Source of the DNA: Nannochloropsis salina CCMP1776
Taxonomy: Eukaryota; Sar; Eustigmatophyceae; Eustigmatales; Monodopsidaceae
Assembly: GCA_004565275.1 (NCBI GenBank)
Contig: SDOX01000007.1
Location: forward strand, 746,277-810,276
Direction of reading: 5' to 3'
Length of the DNA: 64,000 nucleotides
The notes beneath the pieces are model-generated. The model was not told the origin of the DNA. It did no database searches and saw only the letters and a program-made list of their open reading frames with translations. This document shows, one piece after another, positions 46,938-57,094 of this stretch. Position numbers and translations under genes: made by a program. Position 1 is the stretch's first letter, and every line of letters starts with the position of its first letter.

Positions 46938-47839
46938 AATAGCTTTCCTCTTGCGGTGCCTCCCGCGTCCTCCTTCCCTCCCTCCATCCTTCGTATTTAG
47001 ATACATGTGTCCATACCTCATGTTTGGAGGGAGGGGGGGGGGGCGGTGTCCCGACGCGGAGACCGTGGTCAGGTCGGTGGAGGTGGGAGGCCGTGGTGAG
47101 CACGCTTCCCGCCCCGATGCCTGTCGAGAATTTTCCAGAACGTTCTCTGGCGGATCAGATGGACATAGCACGTGATATCGGCTCTGATTTCCGTCCGTCA
47201 ACCTTCTGGCTCCTGTGCTGGTGCTGCCACATGTCCCTCGTCCTCCCTGTTCTCACGGGGCTCTGGGTGCTTGCACGTGCGCGTATTTTTTCTTTGCAGG
47301 ACCTTGGACTTGTCACATGAAATGCCGCCTCAGCCGTGGAGGGAACCCAACGGCTCAGAAATATATAGATGCAGGGGAATATACGCGGCATGTCCGTGTG
47401 GCAAGTCACGGCCTCTCTCAAGCTTGCGAGACGGATGAGGTTACAACAGCTTGCGAAAGTAACATGAAACTACCCCAAAACAAGATAAAACATGAAGTCT
47501 GGAAATGATTCTTCTTCCTTTCTCCCTCCCTCCCTAAATCCTGTCCGCAAGCAAAGGTGCTATGATTTCCTTGAATACCTCCACGGCCATGCCCGTTTCC
47601 CTACTCCGCTTGTTCTCGTCTATCTCTTTGCCATCTTTGCTGCTTTTCTTTTCTTTCTGTCGCGTGTTTTGCTTCCTCCCCTTTTCAATTTTTTCATTTT
47701 CTTTCCCTTCCTCGCACATGCCTGTTCCCTTTCACTACCTTTTCTTCCTGTAGTCCCACGGAGTTTTCCCTCTTGCCCCCCAACCATCTCGAATGCAGGA
47801 GGCAAAGAAGGAAGAAACAAACAAAAAGCCCCGGGAGAC
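46938..47839. other. Convergent 3' region
   Basis: 3' flanks of the LarB-like gene (+) and V-ATPase c gene (-). Short open frames only; nothing recognised. Confidence 0.5.
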
Positions 47840-49321
47840 TCATGCCTGGCAGTACACGTTCTGCTGGGACAAGATCAGGGAGACGATCAGACCATAGAGC
47901 CCTGTGTGGAAAGGAGGGAGAGAAAATGTGAGCGAGGGGATCACCTAAGCTACCCAGCAGCCACGTTCTCTGGATCTGAAAGGCAGGAAGCTGGCCTTGC
48001 CCTCCTTCCCTCCCTCCACACCTCCCTCCACACCTCCCTCCCTCTTCTCCTTCACCCCCTTCTCCCCATCCTCACCCAACGCCTCCGCGAAAATCAGGAT
48101 CAGGAGCATCCCTACGAAAAGTCGCTCTTGCTGCCCCACGGCGCGGACCCCAGCGTCACCGACCACGCCGATCGCGATCCCGGCGGCCAAGGAGCTGCAT
48201 AACGGACGGGACGGAGGGAAGGAGGGAGGAAAGGAGGGAGAGAGGGAAGGGGGGGACAAGGGAGGTCAGGCACCCCTCGACCGAGCGGCCATCGTGTCCC
48301 CTCCCTCCCTTTTGGCCCTCCCTCCCTCCCTCCCTCCCTCCCTTCCTTCCTACCTACCTAAGCCCGCAAGCCAAGCCGGCTGCCAAATGCGCGAAGCCCG
48401 AGTAGAGGGAATACTTGGTTTGGAGGGTATCGCCCACAGAGGCCGGGGCCGCGACTGAGGGAGGGAGGGAGGGAGGGAGGGAGGGAGGGAGGTGGGGACA
48501 TGAGAGGTACGAGTAGCGGCGTCAAAACTGAAAGGGGGATGTCATGGGAGGGAGGGAGGGAGGGAGGGAAGGAGGGAGGGAGGGAGGGAGGGAAGACGCA
48601 CTGTTCCCCGTGATGATGACGGAGACGATGAGGCCGTAAATCCCCAGAATCCCCGCCAGAACGACAGGAATGACGTTCCGCATCACCAGCCCGGGGTTCA
48701 TGACACCCATGGAGCTGAGGGGAGCGACACAGAGAGAGAAGGGGTGGAGAGAAGGACGGTTAAATCATTCAAGAGGAGCTTTTGAACATGGGAGGCACCG
48801 ACAAAGAAGGGGGTGGATATAGGGAAGAAAAATCAGCAAGGCACGGTGGAGTCCAGAATGCGGAGGGGAGAAAGGGAAGGGCTGAAAGGGGACAGTGGGG
48901 GGGGCATCCTCCTTCATGAAATGGTGCTGTTCCCTGACAGAGACACGAGGGGGGGAGGGGTAGGAGCCACGGAGACGGAGGAAGGAGATGCCTAGGGATT
49001 TTACCTGATGCCGACTCCGGACTTGGCCGTGCCATACGCAGAGCCCAGATCTGTGTGACGGGTATCACGAAATACAAGAACTCATATGTTATCTCCCCCT
49101 TACACGCCTAACGGACTCGTCTGCCATGTCTCTCATCACACCACTTTTCCCGAGCGAGCCTCTTCGTGCATATAGCCGAGGCTTGGTCACCGGTCTATCC
49201 CGTTCCATCTCTTTGTCAAATACTTACTGGCAAAGACAATGGCGGCAGTCACTCCCATGAAGCCGAAGAAGGGTGCCGAGGCGGGGCATTTCTCAAGTTG
49301 AGGCGTGGCGACGTCAGCCAT
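47840..49321 (-). CDS. V-type H+-ATPase proteolipid subunit c
   Basis: Forms the proton-carrying c-ring of the vacuolar V0 sector. Six exons: 49321-49228, 49050-49005, 48714-48602, 48454-48358, 48194-48076 and 47901-47840, all phase-consistent, giving 176 residues. Four membrane helices are clear: [60 protein letters not shown] and [20 protein letters not shown]. The proton-binding Glu is the one in [11 protein letters not shown] of helix 4. [14 protein letters not shown] is the conserved loop after helix 3. It ends [12 protein letters not shown]. The gene is split unusually finely for so short a protein, and its introns carry long GGGA/TCCC tracts. Confidence 0.96.
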
Positions 49322-50442
49322 TTTTCCAAAGTGTTTCCTGTTCTTGATATGTAGGGAGCAATGTATGCGCTGGTAAGCATGTTTACGAGGGGAGTGAAGA
49401 GGCAGTCAGGAAGATAAAGCGAGGATGCTATCATTTTCTCGTCGGACTTGTCTCGGACGTTAAAACGCTCCGCAGGGACATGCCCACTTCACGACCTGAG
49501 CGTGCCAGGACATCTTATTCGTGCTGTTGCATCATCAACTGATATAGTAGGGATGCACTGGGGTAGTGTGCGGGGGGATTTGAATGTGTACAAGACCAGT
49601 CCAACGACACCGTTCACGACTTCTTGAGGGGTGATGTCAGGAAGACCAACCAGCAGTTACCCAATACCCTTCACCCACAAGCGCACGACCCCCGAAAGCT
49701 ACAGGAGCGATGTCCTGCCTCACGATACACGCACGGGGTTTTCCCTTTCCTGGGTTTGGAGCGCCGGGTACGGAGGACATAGCGTGGAGAATCTTGAGAC
49801 AACTCTCCTTCGCTCGGGGGGCTCCCCCCAGGGCTCCGGCACGACCAACGACACATAAACCATAAATACATGTCTACACCTGACCATGACCATGCCATGC
49901 CCTGCCCGACGTTTTGAATGCAACCATTCGTCCACAACTTGCAGGGTAAGCGACAAAAAGACGCATGGTGGTTGTCGCAACTTTCTTGCTCCCCTCCCTG
50001 CCCGTTGTTCTTGTCCGGGGGTGGGGGGCTGTAACCCTCGACGCCAAACGCAGTACAAAACCACCGCCTCCACTGCACCGTGCAAGCCGAAATGGTTTGT
50101 GGTGCTCACCCCATGCACTGGTGCTGTCGGAAGCGCCCGGTAATTGCTTTTCAAGGGGACTTGCTGCGACTTGAACACGTTCACCGTTTTCCCCTGCTAG
50201 AGGCAGGGCATCGCCGGACTAATTCTTGTGGGAAATTCATGTCCTGTCTGGCGCCCCGAACCGCATTGAGTTGCCCGAAACACGAATCTGAGTGGCTCGT
50301 GGTTGTTCCAAGTGATGTCGCGGAAGCTTGGGTTGTGGTGATGACGGACATGGCCGACAGTGTGCTTGATGGTGGCCAATTTACTTCTTCATCACCGACA
50401 TAGGCACTTCCGAGGGGACGCGAGATCGAGTGTACGCTTCTC
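49322..50442. promoter_or_regulatory. Divergent intergenic region, V-ATPase c / rhomboid
   Basis: About 1.1 kb between start codons of divergent genes. Open frames on the minus strand near 49671-50184 show no recognisable domain. No defined element seen. Confidence 0.4.
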
Positions 50443-51950
50443 ATGATTCCGTCCAGGACGGTTAAATTAATCCGTCATGCCCGCATACATCCTCTTCCTC
50501 TTCCAATGCGACGATTTCCACCTGCTGGCACCTGCTATCGTGGACCGGTGTTGAGCAAACGCCAGATTTCTTCTACACTTTTCACCTCCCCACTCCTTTC
50601 ACCCCGCTGCCATACTTTTACCTCGCTCTCCGTCCCCAGACGGGCGTCCCGCGAGCTTATTCGATGGCGGAACTGGTTGACACCTGCACGTCGCAGCTAT
50701 GTCTCGCATCGGAGGGGACGAGCCTCCTTCTCCTTGCCCGAGGGAGACGGCATAGTCTACGCCCTTATTGGCGCCAACGTTTTGGTATTTGGGGCGTGGA
50801 CGTACGCCTCCCAGTCCCGAAAATTGACGCGTTGGATGGTGGAAAATTTCACCGTCTCGGGTGTGGGCGTGGTGGAGCACGGGAGGATCCACACCCTCTT
50901 CACAGCCATGTTCAGTCATCAGTCCTTCACCCATCTCCTCGTGAATTGCGTCACGCTGTATTTTTTCGGGGCCGAAGGTGAGGAGGGAGGGGGTGGGGTG
51001 GGGTGGGTGGCATTTGTGGTGGAAACGAATGTGTCCGCGCGTGGTTTGCTTTCGTTCTGTCGATTTTTGTACGGGTGTGGGAACGGTCACTTCCGCCCCT
51101 CCCGCCCTCCCTCCCGCCCTCCCCCCTCTCCGTCCCTCATTTGTTCTCTCTTTCCTCCTGCTTTCCCTCCTCATGTCTTTCGCTTCCACTTGCTGGCTTT
51201 TGACGACCTAGCCGCCGTTCTTCTGGGGGCCCGACGCTTCATCAACTTGTATTTTGCCGGCGGCCTCGCCTCGTCCTTAGGATGTGTCGCGTGGCCGTAT
51301 TTGGCGCCAACGTAAGGAACACGTGGGCCCTCCCTCCCTCCTTCCCTCCCTCCCTCCTTCCCTCCCTCCCTCCCTCCCTCCCTCCCTCCCTCCCCTTCTC
51401 CTTCTTGGCGGCGTTGCTGGGGTAGAGGGTCGATCGCGCGGAGATGTCGGTCTTAGGCCCGGGCTCAGTGCACAAGCGCCATCATATTCTTCGTGCCCTC
51501 CCACCCTCACTCACTCACTCACTCACTCACTCACTCACTCACTCACTCCCTCCTCACAGCCCGTCCCCGCGGCCCTTGTCGGCGTCCTTTTCCTCGTGAA
51601 GGACCTGTCGGGGCTCTACCAAGGAGGGGGCGGAGAGGCGAATGCGGGTAGGTCGGGAAGGGAGTCAAGGCTTACAGGGAGGTGTCAAAGGGGCAGGAAC
51701 GGCTAGGGGGTGGAATGTGACGGGCTTCCACGTCCATCACGTCGCGTGTTCAACGGGCGCGATGATTGGGGACCAGGGGGGAGAGGTGCTGGGATCGGGA
51801 CAGGCGGTGTGTCAGAGGGGGATGGTGGATCAGGGAGATGATCCTGAGGTGTCTCACCGCCCCCCCCCCCCCCGGTTTTTGCCCCCAGGTCATTTGGGAG
51901 GGGCGGTGGTGGGAGCTGCCTACTATTTCTTCCGGCGGGGGCGCTTTTAA
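50443..51950 (+). CDS. Rhomboid-family intramembrane protein, exon model incomplete
   Basis: Probable mitochondrial (PARL/Pcp1-like) rhomboid. Supported exons: 50443-50977, 51212-51311, 51560 to about 51647, and 51889-51950; one or two small exons between are unresolved. The N-terminus is Arg/Pro rich with no acids for about 60 residues, like a mitochondrial presequence. Landmarks: DGIVYALIGANVLVFGAW (helix), HTLFTAMFSHQSFTHLLVN (the H...H-N helix), FINLYFAGGLASSLG, VPAALVGVLFLVKDLSGLYQ, and the terminal GHLGGAVVGAAYYFFRRGRF containing the catalytic-type His. The GxSG serine motif should lie between 51312 and 51559, but that stretch is mostly CCCT and TCAC repeats; the best remaining candidate (51430-51500) gives GLSA in one frame and rhomboid-like AIIFF in another. 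Confidence 0.75.
51506..51548. repeat. (TCAC)n microsatellite in a rhomboid intron
   Basis: About ten tandem CTCA/TCAC units, just before the splice acceptor at 51559. The only sizeable microsatellite here that is not GGGA/TCCC. Confidence 0.9.
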
Positions 51951-52859
51951 AAGCATGAAACGGCTGGTAACGGCCTGAAACGGCAGGTAACGGCATGGAA
52001 CGGAGTGCGGGAAGTGTGCGCTTGTCTCCGGGGCCATGGGAGCATGGGAGTACGGGAGGGGGAAGGAGGTGGTGTGGTAGGGAAGGATCAGCTGAAGGAG
52101 GATAGAGGAGGCGGGAAACGAACAGGAGTCAGGAAAGTCCTCCCCTTGGGAGTGGGCATGTGACACGGGTTGATAACGATAAGTACACAAATTCAAAGTA
52201 AAGAAATCGCCGGTTTTTACCGGATTAATTGAATCCAGAAGAAAGGCTCCTCCGTTCAGAAACGGCCGGCATACGTGCACCCCAACCCCTTGTCTGGCAG
52301 CGCCATGTACGCGAGTGCGCGGTCCACAAGAGCCCCGGACACTCTCTAGAGTCTCCCACGCCAGGCCAGAGAACGTGGGGGCAAGGAAAAGGGAGGGGTC
52401 TCGCCACCACCCCATCGTCCTCTGATGCGGAGAGAATGTTCCGGGGAAAATTCTAGGAAGGCTCCGCGTGGGCCTTGCGAGGACCGGGTGGTTGCCAGGC
52501 TGCGGCCCATGCCAGCCTCTCCGCCCAACCTTCGCGCCAAAACCAAGACATGGGGTGCACAGAAACCCTCCGATACCGTCCTCCACGGGCTCATGATCAT
52601 CTTATGTTTGTTACTTTGGCTAAATTACACAGGGGGCAGACAAGGAGGAAGGGGGAGGGGGGCAGGGAGGGAGGAATAAAAGGATGGAGGGAGGGATGGA
52701 GACATAGAACACCTGCTTGGCCCTCCCCTCAAGTCATGTCGCCCACGCTTCCACTCAAACGTACAAGGAGGGCAATGACCGGAAGCGAGCCTCTTAGACA
52801 AGCCAAGCTCGATCGCTGCCAGCGCAGCTACGCAACCCTCCCTGTCGTCTCTCCCGGCG
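51951..52859. other. Convergent 3' region
   Basis: Between rhomboid (+) and the orphan gene (-). Short tandem echoes of AACGGC(C/A)TGAAACGG-type text occur at 51958-52003. No gene recognised. Confidence 0.5.
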
Positions 52860-54153
52860 TCAACCCCCCCCCCCTCCCATGGACTGGCACGCGTTCACGC
52901 AGATCCTCATCCATTGGCCTAACACCTCAACGTCCTGAAAATCTGTAAAGCCGTTCTCCCCCTTGACGCGCCCGGGGAGTTGTCCTGATTTCCAGAGGAG
53001 GAACTGACAGAGGCTGTAGGCCTCGCCCTCTGTCTCCTGTAGACGTGGGACAGAACCAAAAAGGGCCTTTTTATTTTGAAAAAAACACAAATGTAAAGAC
53101 ATACCAGCCCGGAAGGATAACATAGAGCAAAAAGCAGACCACACATTGGGAAAAGGCGAGGAAAGGGTCAGCGAGGTCGAGAAAGCTCTCCTTGCCACGC
53201 ACCGCCGTTACGCTTTCCCGCAGGGCCTGGAGGCTGTCCAAGAGAGGGACGCGACGGCTGGGATTTTGGAAGTAGGAAGCGGATCCGCTCAGCCAAGAAT
53301 TGTCGCAATTGATCATCAGCAAAGCCGCGTCCTCGCCGTACATTTCCAAGACTTTGTCGTAGATTTCGTAGGGAAGTAAGCCCTACATGGAAGGAAAGAG
53401 ATATGAACACCTGAGAGCTTCTTTCCTCCTTGTACTATATGCTGCCCATATCATCTTCTGCCCGTTTCTTGTCCCATAAGCACACCCGATGTTCACCTTG
53501 CACGCATGCCCTCCTGATGCGCGAGGCTTCCTCCCTGCATAATTACCTAATCCCCCTTCTATCCCCCTGATGCTTACCCCGAATGCGTACAGTAAATCGT
53601 TGAGGTCCCCCCAGGCCGTGATGAGTATAGCATTGGTCAGAGAGCGTGCTTGCGGATATTTCGCGTGCTTTAGCAAATGAAACACGTGCGTTAGACTCAC
53701 ACAAGCTGGCTCTGCCTTCAATGCTTCACATAGTGTCTGCACTATCCGGTAGCGATTCATTAGCCGCTGAGGAATGGCTCTGCTTGTCGTAGCCCCGTCG
53801 AAGCTCGTCGATTGCTGCTCCTGATCCTTCGAATAGCTTTGCACGGGGGCGTAAGAGCCGGGAGGAAGGTGATATTGCATTCCATTCATGCCTACTGTGT
53901 AGTCAGGAGCTAGGAGGTGGTGGAAGTGCCCGGAACAAAACGTGTCGAAAGTCTTGAGCCTCCTTGTACCTGGCGAATTGTTTGTTTGGCCACGTCTTTC
54001 CTGAAAATAGTGCACATTAATATGGTCAGGTACGAACGCTTCGCGAGCGTTCGAGATGGTGCGGTACAAGTTGAGCGCGGGCGATTTTTGTGGGGGGTTA
54101 ATTTGCAAGTCGCGTTGCGTCTCGCTCGCTGTTTGGGGTGGGGGGATGAGCAT
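52860..54153 (-). CDS. Hypothetical protein, no family recognised
   Basis: Exons 54153-53578, 53382-53143 and 53036-52860 join in phase 0 throughout to 330 residues; the middle donor (GTGGTC at 53142) is the weakest site. The sequence is globular rather than repetitive: FDTFCSGHFHHLLAPDYTV, PQRLMNRYRIVQTLCEALK, LLKHAKYPQARSLTNAILI, LLPYEIYDKVLEMYGEDAAL, and EAYSLCQFLLWKSGQLPG. It looks mostly alpha-helical, with no signal peptide or membrane span once the middle intron is removed (the read-through alternative would add a hydrophobic tail ending at 53071). The stop codon follows a G run, so the extreme C-terminus could shift with an indel. It shares a 399-bp divergent promoter with the LRR gene. 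I do not recognise the family. Confidence 0.65.
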
Positions 54154-54552
54154 AAAAAATTTCGCGTGTTTTCAGGGAATTTTTTTAATCATCTCTGCGA
54201 TTAATTTTTTCCCATGATTATGATTTGAGACAACGATGCATGTGAATATTTCAATGCTTTCTTTTTTCATGCATGTCTTTCCTTACATTGTTATCGAGAA
54301 TTCTGAGCTAAGCACGAGCTCACGTTCCCAAGCGTCTTGACATGTTTTATTCCTCTCCCTCTGACCTTTCTGCGCGCAGGGAATAGTGTCATTGGATTTT
54401 AAACATAGAATCGAGGCAATTTAATGTTTTACAAGGCTGCTTGAGGAGCTGACATTGTGGACAGTACATTGCTGCGGTGATAGCTTTTCCTCAGCTTTTC
54501 TCGTGTACTCGCTCTCTGCCGGATCTCCTCTCATTTTTTCTTAAGCCCTTTA
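54154..54552. promoter_or_regulatory. Short divergent promoter
   Basis: 399 bp between the start codons of the orphan gene (-) and the LRR gene (+); AT-rich relative to both. The shortest clear divergent promoter in the window. No defined element recognised. Confidence 0.45.
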
Positions 54553-55632
54553 TTGGGGAGCACCATCAAACTGTTGGATGCCGGGAGAAGGTCAATGCAA
54601 CATGCTTCAAAGGCCGAGATCCCAGCAAACCGTGAAAAAATTCAGTGGAATGAACGACGGCGCCTGGCAGCCGCCCGGAGGTTAGCAGCTTCCTACTCGT
54701 CTTCCTCCTTGCCGCCTGTGTCCCCCAAGGATAATAATGCAACAACACTCACAGCAGCCTGGCTCCGAAAACATTACAAGTGTGCCTCTGTCCCCATGTG
54801 GACGGAGGACACTGGTGAGCATGAGGATACCCTTCGAAATGTAACTCACTTAAGCCTCACCAGAAGCACAGAGACCCCAGACATTACGAATCTTGAAACC
54901 CTTGGGGAGCTTCTACCGTCTTTGGGTAAGAAAAATTGTATGAGCTCATTCCCCCTTGACGTGACAAAACGAGTATTTGAAATGGAATCCTCATTCTTTC
55001 TTCGTTTCTTCCTTTTCCGTAATCTGCCTCGTTCGCTTTAAGAATCCTTTTCTCTTACACACAGTTGCCTTTCCTCTCTTCGTGACTTGGGCTCCCGCCT
55101 TAGTCATCTTCGTATCCTTGATTTGACTGCTTGCAATCTACAATGCCTGGATGGCATGGCGGCTTTTCCTCTCCTGGAGGAAGTCTATCTCTCACACAAC
55201 TTCCTGCGCGACTTAACCCCACTGTTTCTCCACGACCATCTCACAATTCTTGATATCAGTCATAATTTGTACCTCCGTCTCCCTTCGTCTATGGCCCCAC
55301 TGCATGTCTTGGCTTCTTGTAAGAATATGCATACGTTATCGATGAAAGAGACTCCTGTGGAAAGGGCGTTGCAAAATCTTGCGATAGGAAGTAAAATAGA
55401 TAGCTCTTACCGAAAAATTGTTGGGTCACTTATTCCGCAGTTACATGTCTTGGATGGAAAAAAGCTGCCAAAGAGCGAGAAAGATGGAGAAGAACAAGAT
55501 ATTGATGAGGCAGCTTGGCGCAATGTTGTATTGGTCTTACAGAAAATGGAAGAGGAGGAGAGGGATGAAGAGAAGACAGAAAGATGGGAAAATAGGAAAG
55601 CTGATAGAGTTTCGAAACGCAGTACTGAATGA
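54553..55632 (+). CDS. LRRC56-like leucine-rich-repeat protein
   Basis: Exons 54553-54925 and 55043-55632 join in phase 1 (acceptor TTTAAG at 55042) to 320 residues. Around the join the repeats read correctly: LPSLESFSLTHSCLSSLRDL, then LRILDLTACNLQCLDGM, LEEVYLSHNFLRDLTPLF, LTILDISHNLYLRLPSS. The closing element YRKIVGSLIPQLHVLDGKKL is the SDS22-like LRR cap seen in LRRC56 and other axonemal LRR proteins. A basic N-terminal extension and an acidic/Lys coiled tail flank the repeats. LRRC56 (ODA8 in Chlamydomonas) helps assemble outer dynein arms; the assignment is by order and spacing of repeats plus the opening segment NVTHLSLTRS, and a generic SDS22-type LRR protein remains possible. Confidence 0.7.
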
Positions 55633-56321
55633 TGACAGATGACCGGGAAGGAAAGCAACAAAACGAGAGGAAAGTGCAAATTGACACGTAGGAAAGTGGA
55701 AGTCTCAGATGCGGAAGCTACAAGCAATGGGATACTTCGAAAATACAAAGCGATCCGCCTACTTGTGTTGAGACATTAATTTTTCGGTCTGCGTAAGCGT
55801 ACATCAATATTTCTTGATTTGTCATCTTTTAAGCTCCTCATTGTTCTTAATTGTGAAAGCCTTCCTTTCTACATATTTCCGAGGCATGATGGTATCTGAA
55901 GCTGTACGCGTATGTAAAGCAAGCAGCTCAACGTTACGCTCTTTTATTTATTTCATTCATGTTTCTTCAAGTAGCTTTCCCGATTGCGTGAGTGCCGGGT
56001 AAGCTCCCGTCCTGCAGTAATGGTTTTTGGCAAGCCAATAGACTCTATCGCATCGTATTTGTCGCCTCAGCTGCTGCCTGGTAACGGCCAAGATTTAAAT
56101 TTTGTCCTTGTCCACCACTGACCTCAAGCACAATCGTTTGGGATGTTGAAATGCGCATTATCATTCACACTTTCTTCCGGTGAATTTCAAGCAGACCCTT
56201 TCCTTTTCGCTGTCACGAGATTAGCCCCTTAGTCTCATAGGGGAGGTTGCGTGAAGCACACAAGAACTGATTCTCTGCTTAAACACTTCAGATGCGGTAT
56301 GTATAAAGCGTGTCCTTGCTC
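55633..56321. other. Intergenic region
   Basis: 3' flank of the LRR gene and upstream region of the CWC gene. No frame recognised. Confidence 0.5.
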
Positions 56322-56687
56322 ATGAAGGGACTATGGCGGACGCAGATGGTGTCACTTCGGCCAATTTCAGCGGCTGGGAGGCGGTCAAGACTAGAGTGGT
56401 TGCCACTTTCCTTCTCGATATCCTCAACAGCCTCAGCCGAGGGAGACGGTAAAGAAAGTATTTGCCCCGAATGCGGAGCTTCCTTTAAGTGTGGCTGCAC
56501 TAAGGGGGACTGTACAGCATGTTGGTGCGCGTCCATGCCCTTGGCACTTCCTCTCCCTCCAGTCCGTTCTCCTAACTCATCCCACGCCCCGGCAGACGAG
56601 CCTGTGTCTGGTTGTTTGTGTCCATGTTGTCTACGCGCTAAAATTTCAGACAGGAATGCGTGTAATTTGAAAAAGGTGGGTCCTTAG
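56322..56687 (+). CDS. Cysteine-rich CWC-domain small protein
   Basis: Intronless frame of about 120 residues with ATG at 56322. The core matches the cysteine-rich CWC family: ICPECGASFKCGC, then CTACWCASMPLAL, and after a Pro-rich loop GCLCPCCLRAKI, ten or more Cys in metal-knuckle spacing. In bacteria such proteins are about 60-100 residues and of unknown function; zinc binding is expected. The first 45 residues are unlike the family and may be wrong: another ATG at 56333 in a second frame opens MADADGVTSANFSGWEAVKT and could be joined to the Cys core by an intron starting at GTAAAG (56449). Near the 3' end AAAAAG/GTGGGT could also be a donor, so a further exon is possible. Confidence 0.65.
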   Translation: MKGLWRTQMVSLRPISAAGRRSRLEWLPLSFSISSTASAEGDGKESICPECGASFKCGCTKGDCTACWCASMPLALPLPPVRSPNSSHAPADEPVSGCLCPCCLRAKISDRNACNLKKVGP

Positions 56688-57094
56688 GGGCAAATAAGGT
56701 GGATTGTAGCATTTGATAGCATGTCTTACGGCGTGCTCCCACACTTTGCCTCCATGATAACGATTAGCCCGGGCCCGCAAAAACAAATGGAAAGTGAACG
56801 CCACAGAATGCGCGAAAGCGCATTTGCAATCTCCGCCATTCATCTCGCCCTACATCGTTTCTTGTATCTCGGAGAAAGAATGCTTTCATGTCTTCATACC
56901 GGCGCCCTCTGGCACACGCTATCAACAGACCTGTTATTCAGTCACTGCCCATCAGCCCGCTCTCATTCTTACTTGCCTTCCTCCCTCATATCTCGCCCTT
57001 TAATGCCCTCCACCTCACCTTGCTCCCTTCCCATCGCACCTCTTCCTTTGCGTCCTAATCCCTCACTCCTTTCGCTGCCCCAGCCTCTTTTTCC
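56688..57094. other. Convergent 3' region
   Basis: Between the CWC gene (+) and the TUTase (-). Pyrimidine-rich toward 57090; no gene recognised. Confidence 0.5.

Noticed and set aside
54033-54053. Short palindrome CGAACGCT-loop-AGCGTTCG
   Set aside because: It lies inside an exon of the orphan gene, is only 8 bp per arm, and is explained well enough by coding sequence.
56333-56452. Separate small gene starting MADADGVTSANF
   Set aside because: Overlaps the CWC frame and ends at once after a possible donor; more likely an alternative first exon of the CWC gene than a separate gene.
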